17,681 nt of DNA from Clostridium sp. CAG:632 (GTDB taxonomy: Bacteria; Bacillota; Clostridia; Lachnospirales; Lachnospiraceae), in contig HF991370.1 of NCBI GenBank assembly GCA_000431515.1, forward strand, positions 3,412 to 21,092, written 5' to 3'. Shown piece after piece: positions 1 to 7,960 of the stretch. The notes beneath the pieces are model-generated. The model saw nothing but the letters and a program-made list of their open reading frames with translations, made no database searches and was not told where the DNA came from. The translations under genes were made by a program, and so were the position numbers. The number at the start of each line of letters is the position of its first letter. Position 1 is the stretch's first letter.

Positions 1-838
1 GATATACACCACGCTCTTCAAGACCATGCGCGCCCTTCTCCTTACGGAAACATGGAGAATAGCTGGTCAGTGTCTGCGGAAGCTGATCCTCCGGGATCAT
101 CGTATCAATAAACTTACCGATCATGGAATGCTCGCTGGTTCCGATCAGATAAAGATCTTCACCCTCGATCTTATACATCATGGCATCCATCTCTGCAAAG
201 CTCATAACACCTGTCACCACATCACTACGGATCATAAACGGCGGAACACAATACGTAAATCCACGGTCGATCATGAAATCTCTTGCATATGCGATAACTG
301 CTGAATGCAGTCTTGCAATATCACCCATCAGATAATAGAAACCGTTACCGGCCACACGGCGTGCAGCATCCAGATCGATTCCGTTAAACTTCTCCATGAT
401 CTCTGTATGATATGGAATCTCATAATCCGGAACTACCGGCTCACCAAACCGCTCTACCTCTACGTTCTCGCTGTCATCCTTACCGATCGGTACAGATGGA
501 TCGATGATATTCGGGATCGTCATCATGATCTTCTTAATCTTCTCCTGAAGCTCCGGCTCCTTAGCCTCTAACTCCGCCAGTCTGGAGGAAGATTCTGCAA
601 CCTTCTTCTTAATCTCTTCTGCTTCTTCCTTTTTTCCCTGTGCCATTAAGCCGCCAATCTGCTTGGACAACTGATTCTTCTCTGCACGAAGACTGTCTGC
701 TTCCTGCTGTGTCTTACGACTCTCTGCGTCCAGTTCAATTACTTCGTCTACCAGCGGAAGCTTACTGTCCTGAAATTTATTTTTAATGTTCTGTTTTACA
801 ATGTCCGGGTTTTCCCTAAGGAATTTAATATCTAACAT
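1..838 (-). CDS. serS: Seryl-tRNA synthetase, C-terminal part beyond the window
   Basis: Class II aminoacyl-tRNA synthetase that charges tRNA-Ser with serine in the cytoplasm. The frame is open from ATG at 838 to the left edge, giving 279 visible codons of a protein normally about 420-430 residues. It begins MLDIKFLRENPD, typical of SerRS. Residues of about 30-105 are charged and heptad-like (the long antiparallel coiled-coil arm that grips tRNA-Ser). The catalytic core follows, with the motif 2 region CFRKEKGAHGLEERGVY at the very edge. This KEKGAHGLEERG version is the form I associate with clostridial SerRS. Motif 3 is outside the window. The start is set by GGAGGAG shortly upstream. No T-box leader is possible in the 84-bp gap to fabH. 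The gene lies downstream of fabH on the same strand, and a candidate promoter of its own sits in that gap. Confidence 0.96.
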   Translation of the reverse strand, partial: MLDIKFLRENPDIVKQNIKNKFQDSKLPLVDEVIELDAESRKTQQEADSLRAEKNQLSKQIGGLMAQGKKEEAEEIKKKVAESSSRLAELEAKEPELQEKIKKIMMTIPNIIDPSVPIGKDDSENVEVERFGEPVVPDYEIPYHTEIMEKFNGIDLDAARRVAGNGFYYLMGDIARLHSAVIAYARDFMIDRGFTYCVPPFMIRSDVVTGVMSFAEMDAMMYKIEGEDLYLIGTSEHSMIGKFIDTMIPEDQLPQTLTSYSPCFRKEKGAHGLEERGVY

Positions 839-883
839 GTTTCTCCTCCTGCTCTGATGTTATCTTTCCTCTAACGTGTCTAG

Positions 884-910
884 TTTATACCATTTTTTAC
901 ATCTTTGCAA
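884..910 (-). promoter_or_regulatory. Candidate sigma-A promoter for serS
   Basis: Read on the minus strand, TTGCAA (905-910) is followed after 15 bp by TATAAA (884-889), with TGG directly before it, so this is an extended -10 (TGnTATAAA). The short spacer is compensated by the TGn element. The predicted start near 877 would leave a leader of about 40 nt, too short for a T-box. It lies just past the fabH stop, so serS may also receive read-through from fabH, since no terminator is visible between them. Confidence 0.45.
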
Positions 911-922
911 GACCCAGCCCTG

Positions 923-1909
923 CTACCAGATGAGTGCAGTTGCGCCATAGGTCAGGCCGGCACCGAAGCCGGACAATACCAGTTTCTCACCCCGCTCCAG
1001 CTTTCCCTCACGATTCAATTCATCAAGCAATACCGGAATACTTGCAGATGACATATTTCCATAATTCTGCAGATTCATCGGAAACTTCTCTTCAGGCTCT
1101 CCGAGACGCTTTGCAATTGACTGAATGATTCTTGCATTCGCCTGATGTAACACATAATGGCCAACCTCTTCCTTCTGCCATCCGGCTTTATCAAGTACCT
1201 CCTGGACACTTTCCGGCACCTGACTGATGGCGAACCGGAACACCTCCTGCCCGTTCATTTCCAGATAACCTGTACCGGGTGCCTCTTCTTCCGTCGCAGC
1301 CACTTCACGGAACGGATTAGTAACAGTACCCTCGTACCGATACAATGCCATACCTTTCTTTCCGTTTGCGCCCTGTACCATCGCAGTTACACCTTCCGTA
1401 CCTTCCTGCTTTTCCACGACCGCCGCACCGGCACCGTCACCAAACAATATACAGGAGGAACGATCATTCCAGTCCACAATTTTTGTCAGGACTTCCGCTC
1501 CTACGATCAGTGCATTCTTATACATACCACATTCGATATATGCGGTCGCCGAATTCAGCGCAAACAGGAAGCCTGCACAGGCTGCATTGATATCATATGC
1601 AACCGCCTGATCCGCACCGATCGCCGCCTGGATCTCACATGCCAGACATGGAAACGTACAGTCCGGTGATACCGTAGCCGCCAGAATAATATCAATATCC
1701 TCCGGTTTCTTTCCGGCATTTTCCAATGCCCGTCTACATGCCTCTGCTGCCAAAGATGTCGTGGTTTCTGTTGTTGCCGCATGTCTGCTTGCGATTCCTG
1801 TCCGCTCCTTAATCCATACATCCGATGTATCCAGAAACGTCTCCAGTTCTTCATTCTTTACGATTCGATCCGGAATTGCACTTCCGGTTCCGATAATTCT
1901 TACTGCCAT
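923..1909 (-). CDS. fabH: Beta-ketoacyl-ACP synthase III (FabH)
   Basis: Starts fatty acid chains by condensing an acyl-CoA primer with malonyl-ACP. The full Cys-His-Asn triad is visible: C111 in NAACAGF, H255 in LHQAN and N285 in NYGNMSS. The C-terminus has the usual GFGAGLTYG signature. At 328 aa it is of normal length. An in-frame ATG exists at 1945, but it has no ribosome site. The ATG at 1909 follows AAAGGAAAGGATACAGG and begins MAVRIIGTGSAIPDRIV, where the family normally begins, so I chose it. FabH is the last gene of the cluster but is cut off from it by about 220 bp containing a hairpin terminator, so it is probably transcribed separately. FabH of Gram-positive anaerobes often sets straight- versus branched-chain composition; its primer preference cannot be read from this sequence. 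Confidence 0.97.
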   Translation of the reverse strand: MAVRIIGTGSAIPDRIVKNEELETFLDTSDVWIKERTGIASRHAATTETTTSLAAEACRRALENAGKKPEDIDIILAATVSPDCTFPCLACEIQAAIGADQAVAYDINAACAGFLFALNSATAYIECGMYKNALIVGAEVLTKIVDWNDRSSCILFGDGAGAAVVEKQEGTEGVTAMVQGANGKKGMALYRYEGTVTNPFREVAATEEEAPGTGYLEMNGQEVFRFAISQVPESVQEVLDKAGWQKEEVGHYVLHQANARIIQSIAKRLGEPEEKFPMNLQNYGNMSSASIPVLLDELNREGKLERGEKLVLSGFGAGLTYGATALIW

Positions 1910-2049
1910 CCTGTATCCTTTCCTTTTGTGTTGTTTTTCTGCCATGTTTTTTATCCACTGCCGTTTTCATGATCCGACCCCTGCCTACCGGGTTTTCCAT
2001 ATATAATGGACTTGAATTCTATTCTCTGTCTTTTTTCAAACTATAGCAG

Positions 2050-2076
2050 ATAGTATAAAAAACTACTTCCTGTAAA
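2050..2076 (-). promoter_or_regulatory. Weak candidate promoter of fabH with an overlapping dyad
   Basis: On the minus strand TTTACA (2071-2076), a 15-bp spacer and TACTAT (2050-2055) give a sub-optimal sigma-A promoter for fabH. It sits just past the terminator hairpin. The -10 overlaps a short dyad (ACTAT, 5 bp, ATAGT) that runs into ATAGTTTGA. The same 9-mer (TCAAACTAT on the plus strand, 2036-2044) occurs in the leader of the acyl-CoA synthetase at 9495-9503, so it could be a regulator half-site. The rest of 1910-2080 shows a 15-bp palindrome (TCCAT, 5 bp, ATGGA; 1996-2010) and no gene. Confidence 0.3.
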
Positions 2077-2081
2077 CCTAC

Positions 2082-2114
2082 AAAAGCAGCAGGATCCTTG
2101 CTCCTGCTGCTTTT
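2082..2114 (-). terminator. Intrinsic terminator after the MarR regulator gene
   Basis: A perfect 13-bp stem (AAAAGCAGCAGGA at 2082-2094 pairing with 2102-2114) closes a 7-nt loop. In minus-strand RNA the stem ends in UUUU. It begins 16 bp past the stop of the regulator gene and would end the acpP-to-regulator transcript before fabH. The U-tract is short (four, then GUAG), so termination may be partial. Confidence 0.75.
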
Positions 2115-2130
2115 AGCTATTACATTGTTA

Positions 2131-2598
2131 TTACTTTTTCTCATCCTGCTGCCCGCGCAGCTCCAGTTCAACCTCCGGCATTAACTCATCCTTCATAATA
2201 GTCAGTACCCGGTCAAAGACCTCTACATCTTCCTTGCTGCATCGTTCCTTTACCCGTTTCAGTACTTCATCTACATAAGACTGGCTCATATTATAGTATT
2301 TATAATATTTATCCGTCACCTTCAGATGATATTCCCGCTTATCCGTTTCCGACTGGACCTTTTCCACATAGCCTTTCTGAATCAGACTGTTTACCTTATA
2401 GGTCGCATTCGGAGAAGATATATTCACAAAACTGGCGAACTCATTAATCGTAGGATTATTTAATGCTCCTATGATCTCCGCACAGAATGCTTCCACCGTT
2501 GTCAGGCTTAATTCCCGGTTGGGTGCCTGTGCAAACACATTCTGGTAATATCGGATCTTAAATTTTTTATATACTTCCGAAAACGATTGTTCTATCAT
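2131..2598 (-). CDS. MarR-family transcriptional regulator, FabT-like
   Basis: Probable repressor of the fatty acid synthesis genes. The 155-aa protein has a MarR-type winged helix. Residues of about 30-46 form the lead helix, 49-59 the first HTH helix (TINEFASFV), 61-76 the recognition helix (SSPNATYKVNSLIQKG) and 80-95 the wing with the DKRE turn. Helices at both ends would form the dimer interface. FabT-type regulators of Streptococcus and Lactococcus sit in fab operons and bind DNA with acyl-ACP as corepressor; the same job here is inference. The frame is also open to a TTG at 2637, overlapping fabZ by 20 bp, but that codon has no ribosome site. The ATG at 2598 follows AGAGGGAGAT and leaves a 19-bp gap to fabZ. 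Its position as last gene before the terminator, rather than first, is unlike the usual FabT arrangement. Confidence 0.85.
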   Translation of the reverse strand: MIEQSFSEVYKKFKIRYYQNVFAQAPNRELSLTTVEAFCAEIIGALNNPTINEFASFVNISSPNATYKVNSLIQKGYVEKVQSETDKREYHLKVTDKYYKYYNMSQSYVDEVLKRVKERCSKEDVEVFDRVLTIMKDELMPEVELELRGQQDEKK

Positions 2599-2617
2599 AT
2601 CTCCCTCTACAGGTACT

Positions 2618-3055
2618 TTATTTTTCTTCTGCTCCAATTACAAAGGAAAGTTCTGCCTGTGCTGCTACTTTTCCATCTACTTTCGCAACAGCTTTTCCGA
2701 ATCCGATTGGACCGCGACGCTCCGTAATCTCGCATTCCAGGCTTAACACATCTCCCGGTACGACCTGCTTCCGGAATCTGGCATTCTTAATACCGCCGAA
2801 AAATGCGATTTTTCCTTTGTTTTCTTCTTCACAGAGAATTGCAACTGCGCCAACCTGCGCCAATGCTTCTATGATCAGAACTCCCGGCATAACATGCTGC
2901 TGTGGAAAATGTCCGCAGAAGAACAATTCATTTACGGATACGCATTTGATTCCCTTTGCGCTCTTTCCCGGTTCACACTCTACGATCTTATCAACCAGCT
3001 GGAACGGATAACGATGCGGAATGATTTCCTGAATCTGATTTGAATTTAATTCCAT
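2618..3055 (-). CDS. fabZ: 3-hydroxyacyl-ACP dehydratase (FabZ)
   Basis: Dehydrates 3-hydroxyacyl-ACP to trans-2-enoyl-ACP in the elongation cycle. A single hot-dog fold domain of 145 aa, the usual FabZ length, with the catalytic His (H49 in GHFPQQHVMPG) and Glu (E63 in IIEALAQ). IPHRYPFQLVD near the N-terminus is the family hallmark. The start is the ATG at 3055, which follows AGGAGG after 6 nt and lies one base past the fabF stop. The longer open frame back to a TTG at 3106 would overlap fabF and has no family homology. The enzyme is FabZ rather than FabA-like in motif, so no unsaturated-fatty-acid isomerase role is implied, although some Gram-positive FabZ proteins do isomerise. Confidence 0.97.
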   Translation of the reverse strand: MELNSNQIQEIIPHRYPFQLVDKIVECEPGKSAKGIKCVSVNELFFCGHFPQQHVMPGVLIIEALAQVGAVAILCEEENKGKIAFFGGIKNARFRKQVVPGDVLSLECEITERRGPIGFGKAVAKVDGKVAAQAELSFVIGAEEK

Positions 3056-3056
3056 A

Positions 3057-4298
3057 TTATGCCTCCTGATATCTCTTAAATAGAACACTTGCATTATGTC
3101 CGCCAAAACCTAAAGAATTAGACAATGCCATTTCAACCTGAACATTTCGTCCCTCGTTCGGCACGATATCCAGATCACACTCCTCATCCGGTACCTGATA
3201 ATGAATGGTAGCCGGGATAAAGCCATCCTTCAATGCCAGTGTTGTGAAGATTGCTTCTACAGCACCGCTGGCACCTAACAGATGCCCGGTCATGGACTTT
3301 GTAGAGCTTACCATTAACTTATATGCATGCTCGCCAAAGGCTGCCTTGATCGCCTTGGTCTCTCCTGCATCATTCAGATGTGTGGAAGTACCATGGGCAT
3401 TGATATAACCAACCTCTTCCGGCTTTACACCTGCATCTTCCATTGCCAGCTGCATACATGCAGTTCCGCCTGCTCCGGTTGGATCCGGTGCGGTAATATG
3501 ATATGCGTCACAGCTTGCACCGTAACCGATGATCTCACCATAAATCTTTGCTCCACGGGCCTTTGCATGCTCCAGCTCTTCCAGAATCAGGATTGCTGCA
3601 CCCTCGCCCATAACGAAGCCCGCACGTTCTTTATCGAATGGGATGGATGCACGATCAGTATCCTCTGTTGTATTCAGTGCCTTCATAGAAGTGAATCCGC
3701 CAACACCCATATTACAGATACATGCCTCTGCACCACCGCAGAGCATTACATCCGAATAACCATCGCGTACATAATGGAAAGCCTCACCGATTGCATTGTT
3801 ACCGGATGCACAGGCTGTTACCACGCAGGTACATACACCTTTAAAGCCTGTCTCGATTGCAATCTGACCGGCTGCCATATTTGCGATTGACATTGGAATA
3901 AAGAACGGTGAAATCTTCTCAAAGCCACGGCTTAAGCCTCTGTCATGCTCGCTTTCAATCGTCTTTAAACCACCGATTCCGGAAGAAACGATGGTACCGC
4001 AACGTAATGGATTCTCCTTGGTCATATCCAGTCCGCTGTCTGTAAATGCTTCCTTTGCAGCGATCATTGCAAACTGTGTATAACGATCCATACGCTTTGC
4101 TTCTTTTTTATCCAGGTACTCATCCGGATTATAGTCCTTTACCTCACCGGCAATCTTTACCTTAAACTCTGATGTATCGATCTGGGTGATCCGGTTAATT
4201 CCACAGACACCTTTTTTCACATTCTCCCATGTGTCCTGCGTATTATGTCCCAATGGATTAATGGTTCCCATTCCTGTAATTACAACTCTTTTTTTCAT
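3057..4298 (-). CDS. fabF: Beta-ketoacyl-ACP synthase II (FabF), operon copy
   Basis: Condenses acyl-ACP with malonyl-ACP in each elongation round. At 413 aa it is full length. The catalytic Cys-His-His set is intact: C163 in TACASG, H302 in NAHGTSTHLND and H339 in KSMTGHLLGASG, with K334 in place. The C-terminal LSNSLGFGGHNAS motif is normal. It begins MKKRVVITGMGTINPLG after AAAGGGAA. It is 28 bp downstream of fabG and directly abuts fabZ. It differs in many positions from the second ketosynthase at 11297-12547, including TACASG versus TACSSG at the nucleophile, so the two are diverged paralogues and not a recent duplication. Confidence 0.97.
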   Translation of the reverse strand: MKKRVVITGMGTINPLGHNTQDTWENVKKGVCGINRITQIDTSEFKVKIAGEVKDYNPDEYLDKKEAKRMDRYTQFAMIAAKEAFTDSGLDMTKENPLRCGTIVSSGIGGLKTIESEHDRGLSRGFEKISPFFIPMSIANMAAGQIAIETGFKGVCTCVVTACASGNNAIGEAFHYVRDGYSDVMLCGGAEACICNMGVGGFTSMKALNTTEDTDRASIPFDKERAGFVMGEGAAILILEELEHAKARGAKIYGEIIGYGASCDAYHITAPDPTGAGGTACMQLAMEDAGVKPEEVGYINAHGTSTHLNDAGETKAIKAAFGEHAYKLMVSSTKSMTGHLLGASGAVEAIFTTLALKDGFIPATIHYQVPDEECDLDIVPNEGRNVQVEMALSNSLGFGGHNASVLFKRYQEA

Positions 4299-4326
4299 GT
4301 ATATTCCCTTTCCATGCTATGTTCTG

Positions 4327-5070
4327 TTACATCACCATACCGCCGTCTACATGCAGTACCTGTCCGGTTATATAGGAAGCCTGATCTGATGCCAGGAATG
4401 CAACCGCATTCGCAACATCCTCCGGCTGACCCATTCTTGCTAACGGGATTTCCTTAGCCATCTGTTCCTTTACCGCATCCGGCAATCCCTCTGTCATATC
4501 CGTGGTAATAAATCCGGGTGCAACTGCATTCGCCGTCACATTTCTGGAACCCAGTTCCTTTGCCAGAGACTTGGTCATACCGATGATTCCTGCCTTGCTG
4601 GCTGCATAATTCACCTGACCCGCATTTCCGGATACGCCAACCACACTGCTGATGTTGACGATCCGTCCATAACGCTTCCGCATCATCAGCTTGGCTGCTG
4701 CACGCATACAGTAAAAGGTACCTTTTAAGTTCGCATCAATGACCTGATCAAAATCTTCATCGGACATCCGAATCAACAGACCATCTCTTGTAATACCGGC
4801 ATTATTGACCAAGATCTCAACTGTACCTGTAACCTTCAATGCCTCTTCGAATAACCGGTCTACCTCTTCCTTCTTTGACACATCTGCCTGAACAGCAACA
4901 GCCTGCACACCAAGCTCCTTACAAAGTGCGACGGTTTCCTCTGCCGCTGCTGCACCCCTCGCATAGCAGGTCACCACATTGGCACCTTCCTTTGCTAATG
5001 CAACACAGATTGCCCGACCGATACCGCGGCTTCCGCCGGTCACGATCGCTGTCTTATTTTCTAACAACAT
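4327..5070 (-). CDS. fabG: 3-oxoacyl-ACP reductase (FabG)
   Basis: NADPH-dependent reduction of 3-oxoacyl-ACP to 3-hydroxyacyl-ACP. A 247-aa short-chain dehydrogenase with the Rossmann motif TGGSRGIG (11-18), NNAG (89-92), and catalytic N114, S142, Y155 and K159 (YAASK). The C-terminus ends in GQVLHVDGGMVM, typical of FabG. The start at 5070 has GAGGAGG about 6 nt upstream. It lies 20 bp after fabD and 28 bp before fabF. Nothing is missing or unusual. Confidence 0.97.
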   Translation of the reverse strand: MLLENKTAIVTGGSRGIGRAICVALAKEGANVVTCYARGAAAAEETVALCKELGVQAVAVQADVSKKEEVDRLFEEALKVTGTVEILVNNAGITRDGLLIRMSDEDFDQVIDANLKGTFYCMRAAAKLMMRKRYGRIVNISSVVGVSGNAGQVNYAASKAGIIGMTKSLAKELGSRNVTANAVAPGFITTDMTEGLPDAVKEQMAKEIPLARMGQPEDVANAVAFLASDQASYITGQVLHVDGGMVM

Positions 5071-5090
5071 ATGTTTCCTCCTCTTTGGAT

Positions 5091-6032
5091 CTATGCCAGC
5101 TTTTCCAGTAAAGCATCCACATCTGCGACCTTCTCTACACTATAGCAGGTGATTTCCGGACAGGTCTTCTTTACGAACTTGGACAATGCAGTACCCGGCC
5201 CGATCTCAACGATCGTATCAACGCCCTGCTCTGCCATATAACGGATAGAATCTTCAATATAAATACTGTGCTGTACCTGCTTCTCAAGCAATGCCGGAAT
5301 GCTTTCTTCCTCTGTCTTGAAACGTCCCAGGGAATTAAAGACAACCGGAATCTTCATATCTCCGAAAGACTCCTCCTTGAAGCGTTCTCTTAACTTATCA
5401 CCGGCCGGCTTCATCAATGAAGTATGGAATGGTCCGCTGACTACCAAAGGAATACATCTTCTTGCACCTGCTTCTGTCAGCAGCTCGATCGCACGGTCTA
5501 CCGGTGCAACATCACCGGAAATAACGATCTGTCCCGGGCAGTTATAGTTCGTAGGTTCTACAACATTGCATGCTTCATCCTTAAACTCTTCATGTGCCTG
5601 TGCACAGCATGCTTCCACCTTCTCACGGTCCAGATTAATGACTGCTGCCATCTTACATGCACGGTCAACGACTGCCTCAGCCATAGACTGTCCACGGAAT
5701 GCAACCAAAGAGATTACCTGCTGCTCATCAAACACACCTGCCGCATATAATGCAGAATATTCACCAAGGCTTAAGCCTGCTGCCATTTCCGGAACAATTC
5801 CCTTGTTCTTCAGGATCTTAGTTACTCCAACCGCAAATGCCACCATACATGGCTGTGTATATTTTGTTGTATTCAGCATCTCTGCCGGTCCGTTAAAACA
5901 GCAGTCCTTCACATCAAATCCAACATCCGTATGATCCATTACTTCCCGAAATTCCGGATATGCCTCGTAGAAATCCTTACCCATTCCTACGTACTGGCTG
6001 CCCTGTCCGGCATACATAAATGCTAACTTCAT
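5091..6032 (-). CDS. fabD: Malonyl-CoA:ACP transacylase (FabD)
   Basis: Moves malonyl groups from CoA to ACP, supplying the extender unit. The 313-aa protein has the GQGSQYVGMG opening (9-18), the nucleophile S88 in GLSLGEY, R113 for malonate binding, and H203 in GPFHTSLM. The region around 141-165 (AHEEFKDEACNVVEPTNYN) is typical of this lineage. The start follows GGAGG with a 7-nt spacer. It sits 30 bp downstream of fabK in an uninterrupted run of same-strand genes. Confidence 0.96.
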   Translation of the reverse strand: MKLAFMYAGQGSQYVGMGKDFYEAYPEFREVMDHTDVGFDVKDCCFNGPAEMLNTTKYTQPCMVAFAVGVTKILKNKGIVPEMAAGLSLGEYSALYAAGVFDEQQVISLVAFRGQSMAEAVVDRACKMAAVINLDREKVEACCAQAHEEFKDEACNVVEPTNYNCPGQIVISGDVAPVDRAIELLTEAGARRCIPLVVSGPFHTSLMKPAGDKLRERFKEESFGDMKIPVVFNSLGRFKTEEESIPALLEKQVQHSIYIEDSIRYMAEQGVDTIVEIGPGTALSKFVKKTCPEITCYSVEKVADVDALLEKLA

Positions 6033-6062
6033 TCCATATCCTCCAATCTGATATCTTTCTTA

Positions 6063-6998
6063 TTAAAGCTGTAAGCTCTGCAGCTCTTTTAATTCCTTCT
6101 TTGCGTCCTCATACAGATTCTCAAGAATCACTGACAAAGGCTGAATCTCCTTTAACTGTCCGCAAACCTGTCCTGCCATAACAGAACCGTTCTTCACATC
6201 ACCGTCTAATACGGCACGGCGCAGACCGCCTAATGTAAACTGTTCCAATTCTTCTCTGGTACCACCGCTTCGTTCTACCTTTATGTACTCTCTTGCCATA
6301 TCATTCTTCAGAATACGGACCGGAGCATCCAGAGACCGTCCGGTTACCGTGGTACTGTTATCTCTTGCCTTGATCAGTGCCAGCTTGTAATTCTCATGAA
6401 TTGGGCACTCCTCACTGACTAACAGACAGGTTCCGATCTGGACACCGACTGCACCTAATGCCATGGCTGCCACGAATTGCTTTCCGGTTGCGATACCGCC
6501 TGCTGCGATAACCGGAATGGATACCTTCTCTATTACCTGCGGTACCAGTGTCATAGTAGTCATATCACCAACATGTCCGCCGCTTTCTCCGCCTTCTGCG
6601 ATCACGGCATCTGCACCCTGCTGTTCTACCTTACGAGCCAGAGCGGTACTTGCCACAACCGGGATCACCTTACTGCCATTTGCTTTCCACATGCCCATAT
6701 ATTTACCCGGCATACCGGCACCCGTTGTAATGATCCCGATCTTTTCATCTGCCAGAAGCTGTGCGATATTATCCACGTCCGGATTCATCAGCATCAGGTT
6801 TACACCAAATGGCTTATCCGTCAACTTCCGGCACTCTGCGATCTCTTTCTCCAGAGCTTCTGCATTCATACCACCGGAAGCGATCAGGCCCAATGCACCT
6901 GCATTGGATACCTGTGCTGCGAATTTACCGGTTGCGATATTGGCCATACCACCCTGAATGATCGGGTACTTGATTCCTAACATTTCATTTAATAACAT
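6063..6998 (-). CDS. fabK: FMN-dependent enoyl-ACP reductase II (FabK)
   Basis: Completes each elongation cycle by reducing trans-2-enoyl-ACP with NAD(P)H through FMN. The 311-aa TIM-barrel flavoprotein shows PIIQGGMANIATGKFAAQVS at residues 12-31, the active-site segment EGGESGGHVGD with H142, and the phosphate-binding IAAGGIATGK (165-173 region). The 2-nitropropane dioxygenase family shares this fold, but placement between accA and fabD and the GGHVG motif make FabK the clear call. No FabI is present here; FabK enzymes are not sensitive to triclosan. Its start overlaps the accA stop by 1 bp (TAATG) with AAGGAG upstream, implying translational coupling. Confidence 0.95.
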   Translation of the reverse strand: MLLNEMLGIKYPIIQGGMANIATGKFAAQVSNAGALGLIASGGMNAEALEKEIAECRKLTDKPFGVNLMLMNPDVDNIAQLLADEKIGIITTGAGMPGKYMGMWKANGSKVIPVVASTALARKVEQQGADAVIAEGGESGGHVGDMTTMTLVPQVIEKVSIPVIAAGGIATGKQFVAAMALGAVGVQIGTCLLVSEECPIHENYKLALIKARDNSTTVTGRSLDAPVRILKNDMAREYIKVERSGGTREELEQFTLGGLRRAVLDGDVKNGSVMAGQVCGQLKEIQPLSVILENLYEDAKKELKELQSLQL

Positions 6999-7960
6999 TA
7001 TGCATTCTCCTTCTTTGCCGCGTCAATAATCGCAGCATCCATATACCGGAACTTGTCATACCGGTTCTTTGCCAGCTCGTTTGGAGACATCTTCTTATAT
7101 CTGGCCAGTTCCAGATTCAATACCGCATCTATCTCCCGATATACCTTGTTTGGATTCTGCTGAATACCACCCAGTGGCTCCTTGATGATTCCGTCAATCA
7201 CATTATAATGCTTCAGATCCTGCGCCGTCAGCTTCATCAGATCACAGGCTTCCGCACTTCTGCTGGAATCCTTCCATAATATAGAAGCAAAGCCTTCCGG
7301 TGACAGTACGGAATATACCGCATTTTCCAGCATATAAACACTGTTTGCAACACCGATTGCCAGTGCACCGCCACTGCTTCCCTCACCGGTTACGATTGCA
7401 ATGATCGGCACCTTCAGGGAACTCATCTCAGCCAGATTCTTCGCAATGGCATTCGCCTGTCCGTGCTCCTCTGCCTCCAGACCCGGATATGCACCCGGTG
7501 TATCGATAAATGTAATTACCGGACGTCCGAATTTCTCTGCCTGTTTCATCAGACGCAGCGCCTTCCGATATCCTTCCGGCTCCGGCATTCCGAAGTTAAA
7601 CTCCATATTCTCATTAATATTTCTACCCTTCCGGTGTCCAAGAACTGTAACCGGCATACCGTGGAACATGGCGATTCCGCCCAGAATACTCTTGTCCTCT
7701 TTGCTAAGAAAATCTCCCCGCTGTACAAAGAAATCATCAAACAGGGCATTGATATAATCATCTACCTTCGGACGCTTGATGCTTCTTGCCAGATATACCT
7801 TATCTGCCGGTGTCAGATTATCACACTGATGAAGGAGCTTGCGCTTCTCATTCTTTAATTCTTTCACACGTACATCCGCTGCATAATCATCTGTCTTTGC
7901 AGACAATTCTTCTATCTCGGTATCGATTGCACGGATGCGCTCATCTATCTCTCGAATCAT
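6998..7960 (-). CDS. accA: Acetyl-CoA carboxylase carboxyltransferase, alpha subunit
   Basis: With AccD, transfers the carboxyl group from carboxybiotin to acetyl-CoA, giving malonyl-CoA. The 320-aa protein has a charged helical N-terminus (1-60, coiled-coil-like), GHRKGRN (109-113 region), DTPGAYPGLEAEEHGQ (153-168) and the oxyanion-hole GEGSSGGA (192-199), all normal for the crotonase-fold alpha subunit. The start overlaps the accD stop by 4 bp (ATGA) and is preceded by AGGAGG, so the two subunits are translated together in the 1:1 ratio needed for the A2B2 complex. Confidence 0.97.
   Translation of the reverse strand: MIREIDERIRAIDTEIEELSAKTDDYAADVRVKELKNEKRKLLHQCDNLTPADKVYLARSIKRPKVDDYINALFDDFFVQRGDFLSKEDKSILGGIAMFHGMPVTVLGHRKGRNINENMEFNFGMPEPEGYRKALRLMKQAEKFGRPVITFIDTPGAYPGLEAEEHGQANAIAKNLAEMSSLKVPIIAIVTGEGSSGGALAIGVANSVYMLENAVYSVLSPEGFASILWKDSSRSAEACDLMKLTAQDLKHYNVIDGIIKEPLGGIQQNPNKVYREIDAVLNLELARYKKMSPNELAKNRYDKFRYMDAAIIDAAKKENA

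Noticed and set aside
26..571. Two plus-strand frames near the left edge
   Set aside because: They are antisense to serS, whose minus-strand frame is continuous and matches the family throughout.
839..922. T-box riboswitch before serS
   Set aside because: The gap is only 84 bp, has no terminator/antiterminator pair and no T-box core, and the candidate promoter leaves a leader of about 40 nt.
1157..1669. 170-aa open frame on the plus strand opposite fabH
   Set aside because: It is antisense to a fully supported fabH, has no ribosome site, and shows the Cys/His/Arg/Thr-rich composition typical of a shadow frame.
1910..1945. Upstream ATG at 1945 as the fabH start
   Set aside because: There is no ribosome site before it and the extra 12 residues (MAEKQHKRKGYR) are not family sequence, whereas the ATG at 1909 has AAGGA and the family N-terminus.
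3327..3890. 187-aa plus-strand frame opposite fabF
   Set aside because: It is antisense to the fabF active-site region, and its Cys/Thr/Ile bias mirrors the fabF codons. No family resemblance was seen.
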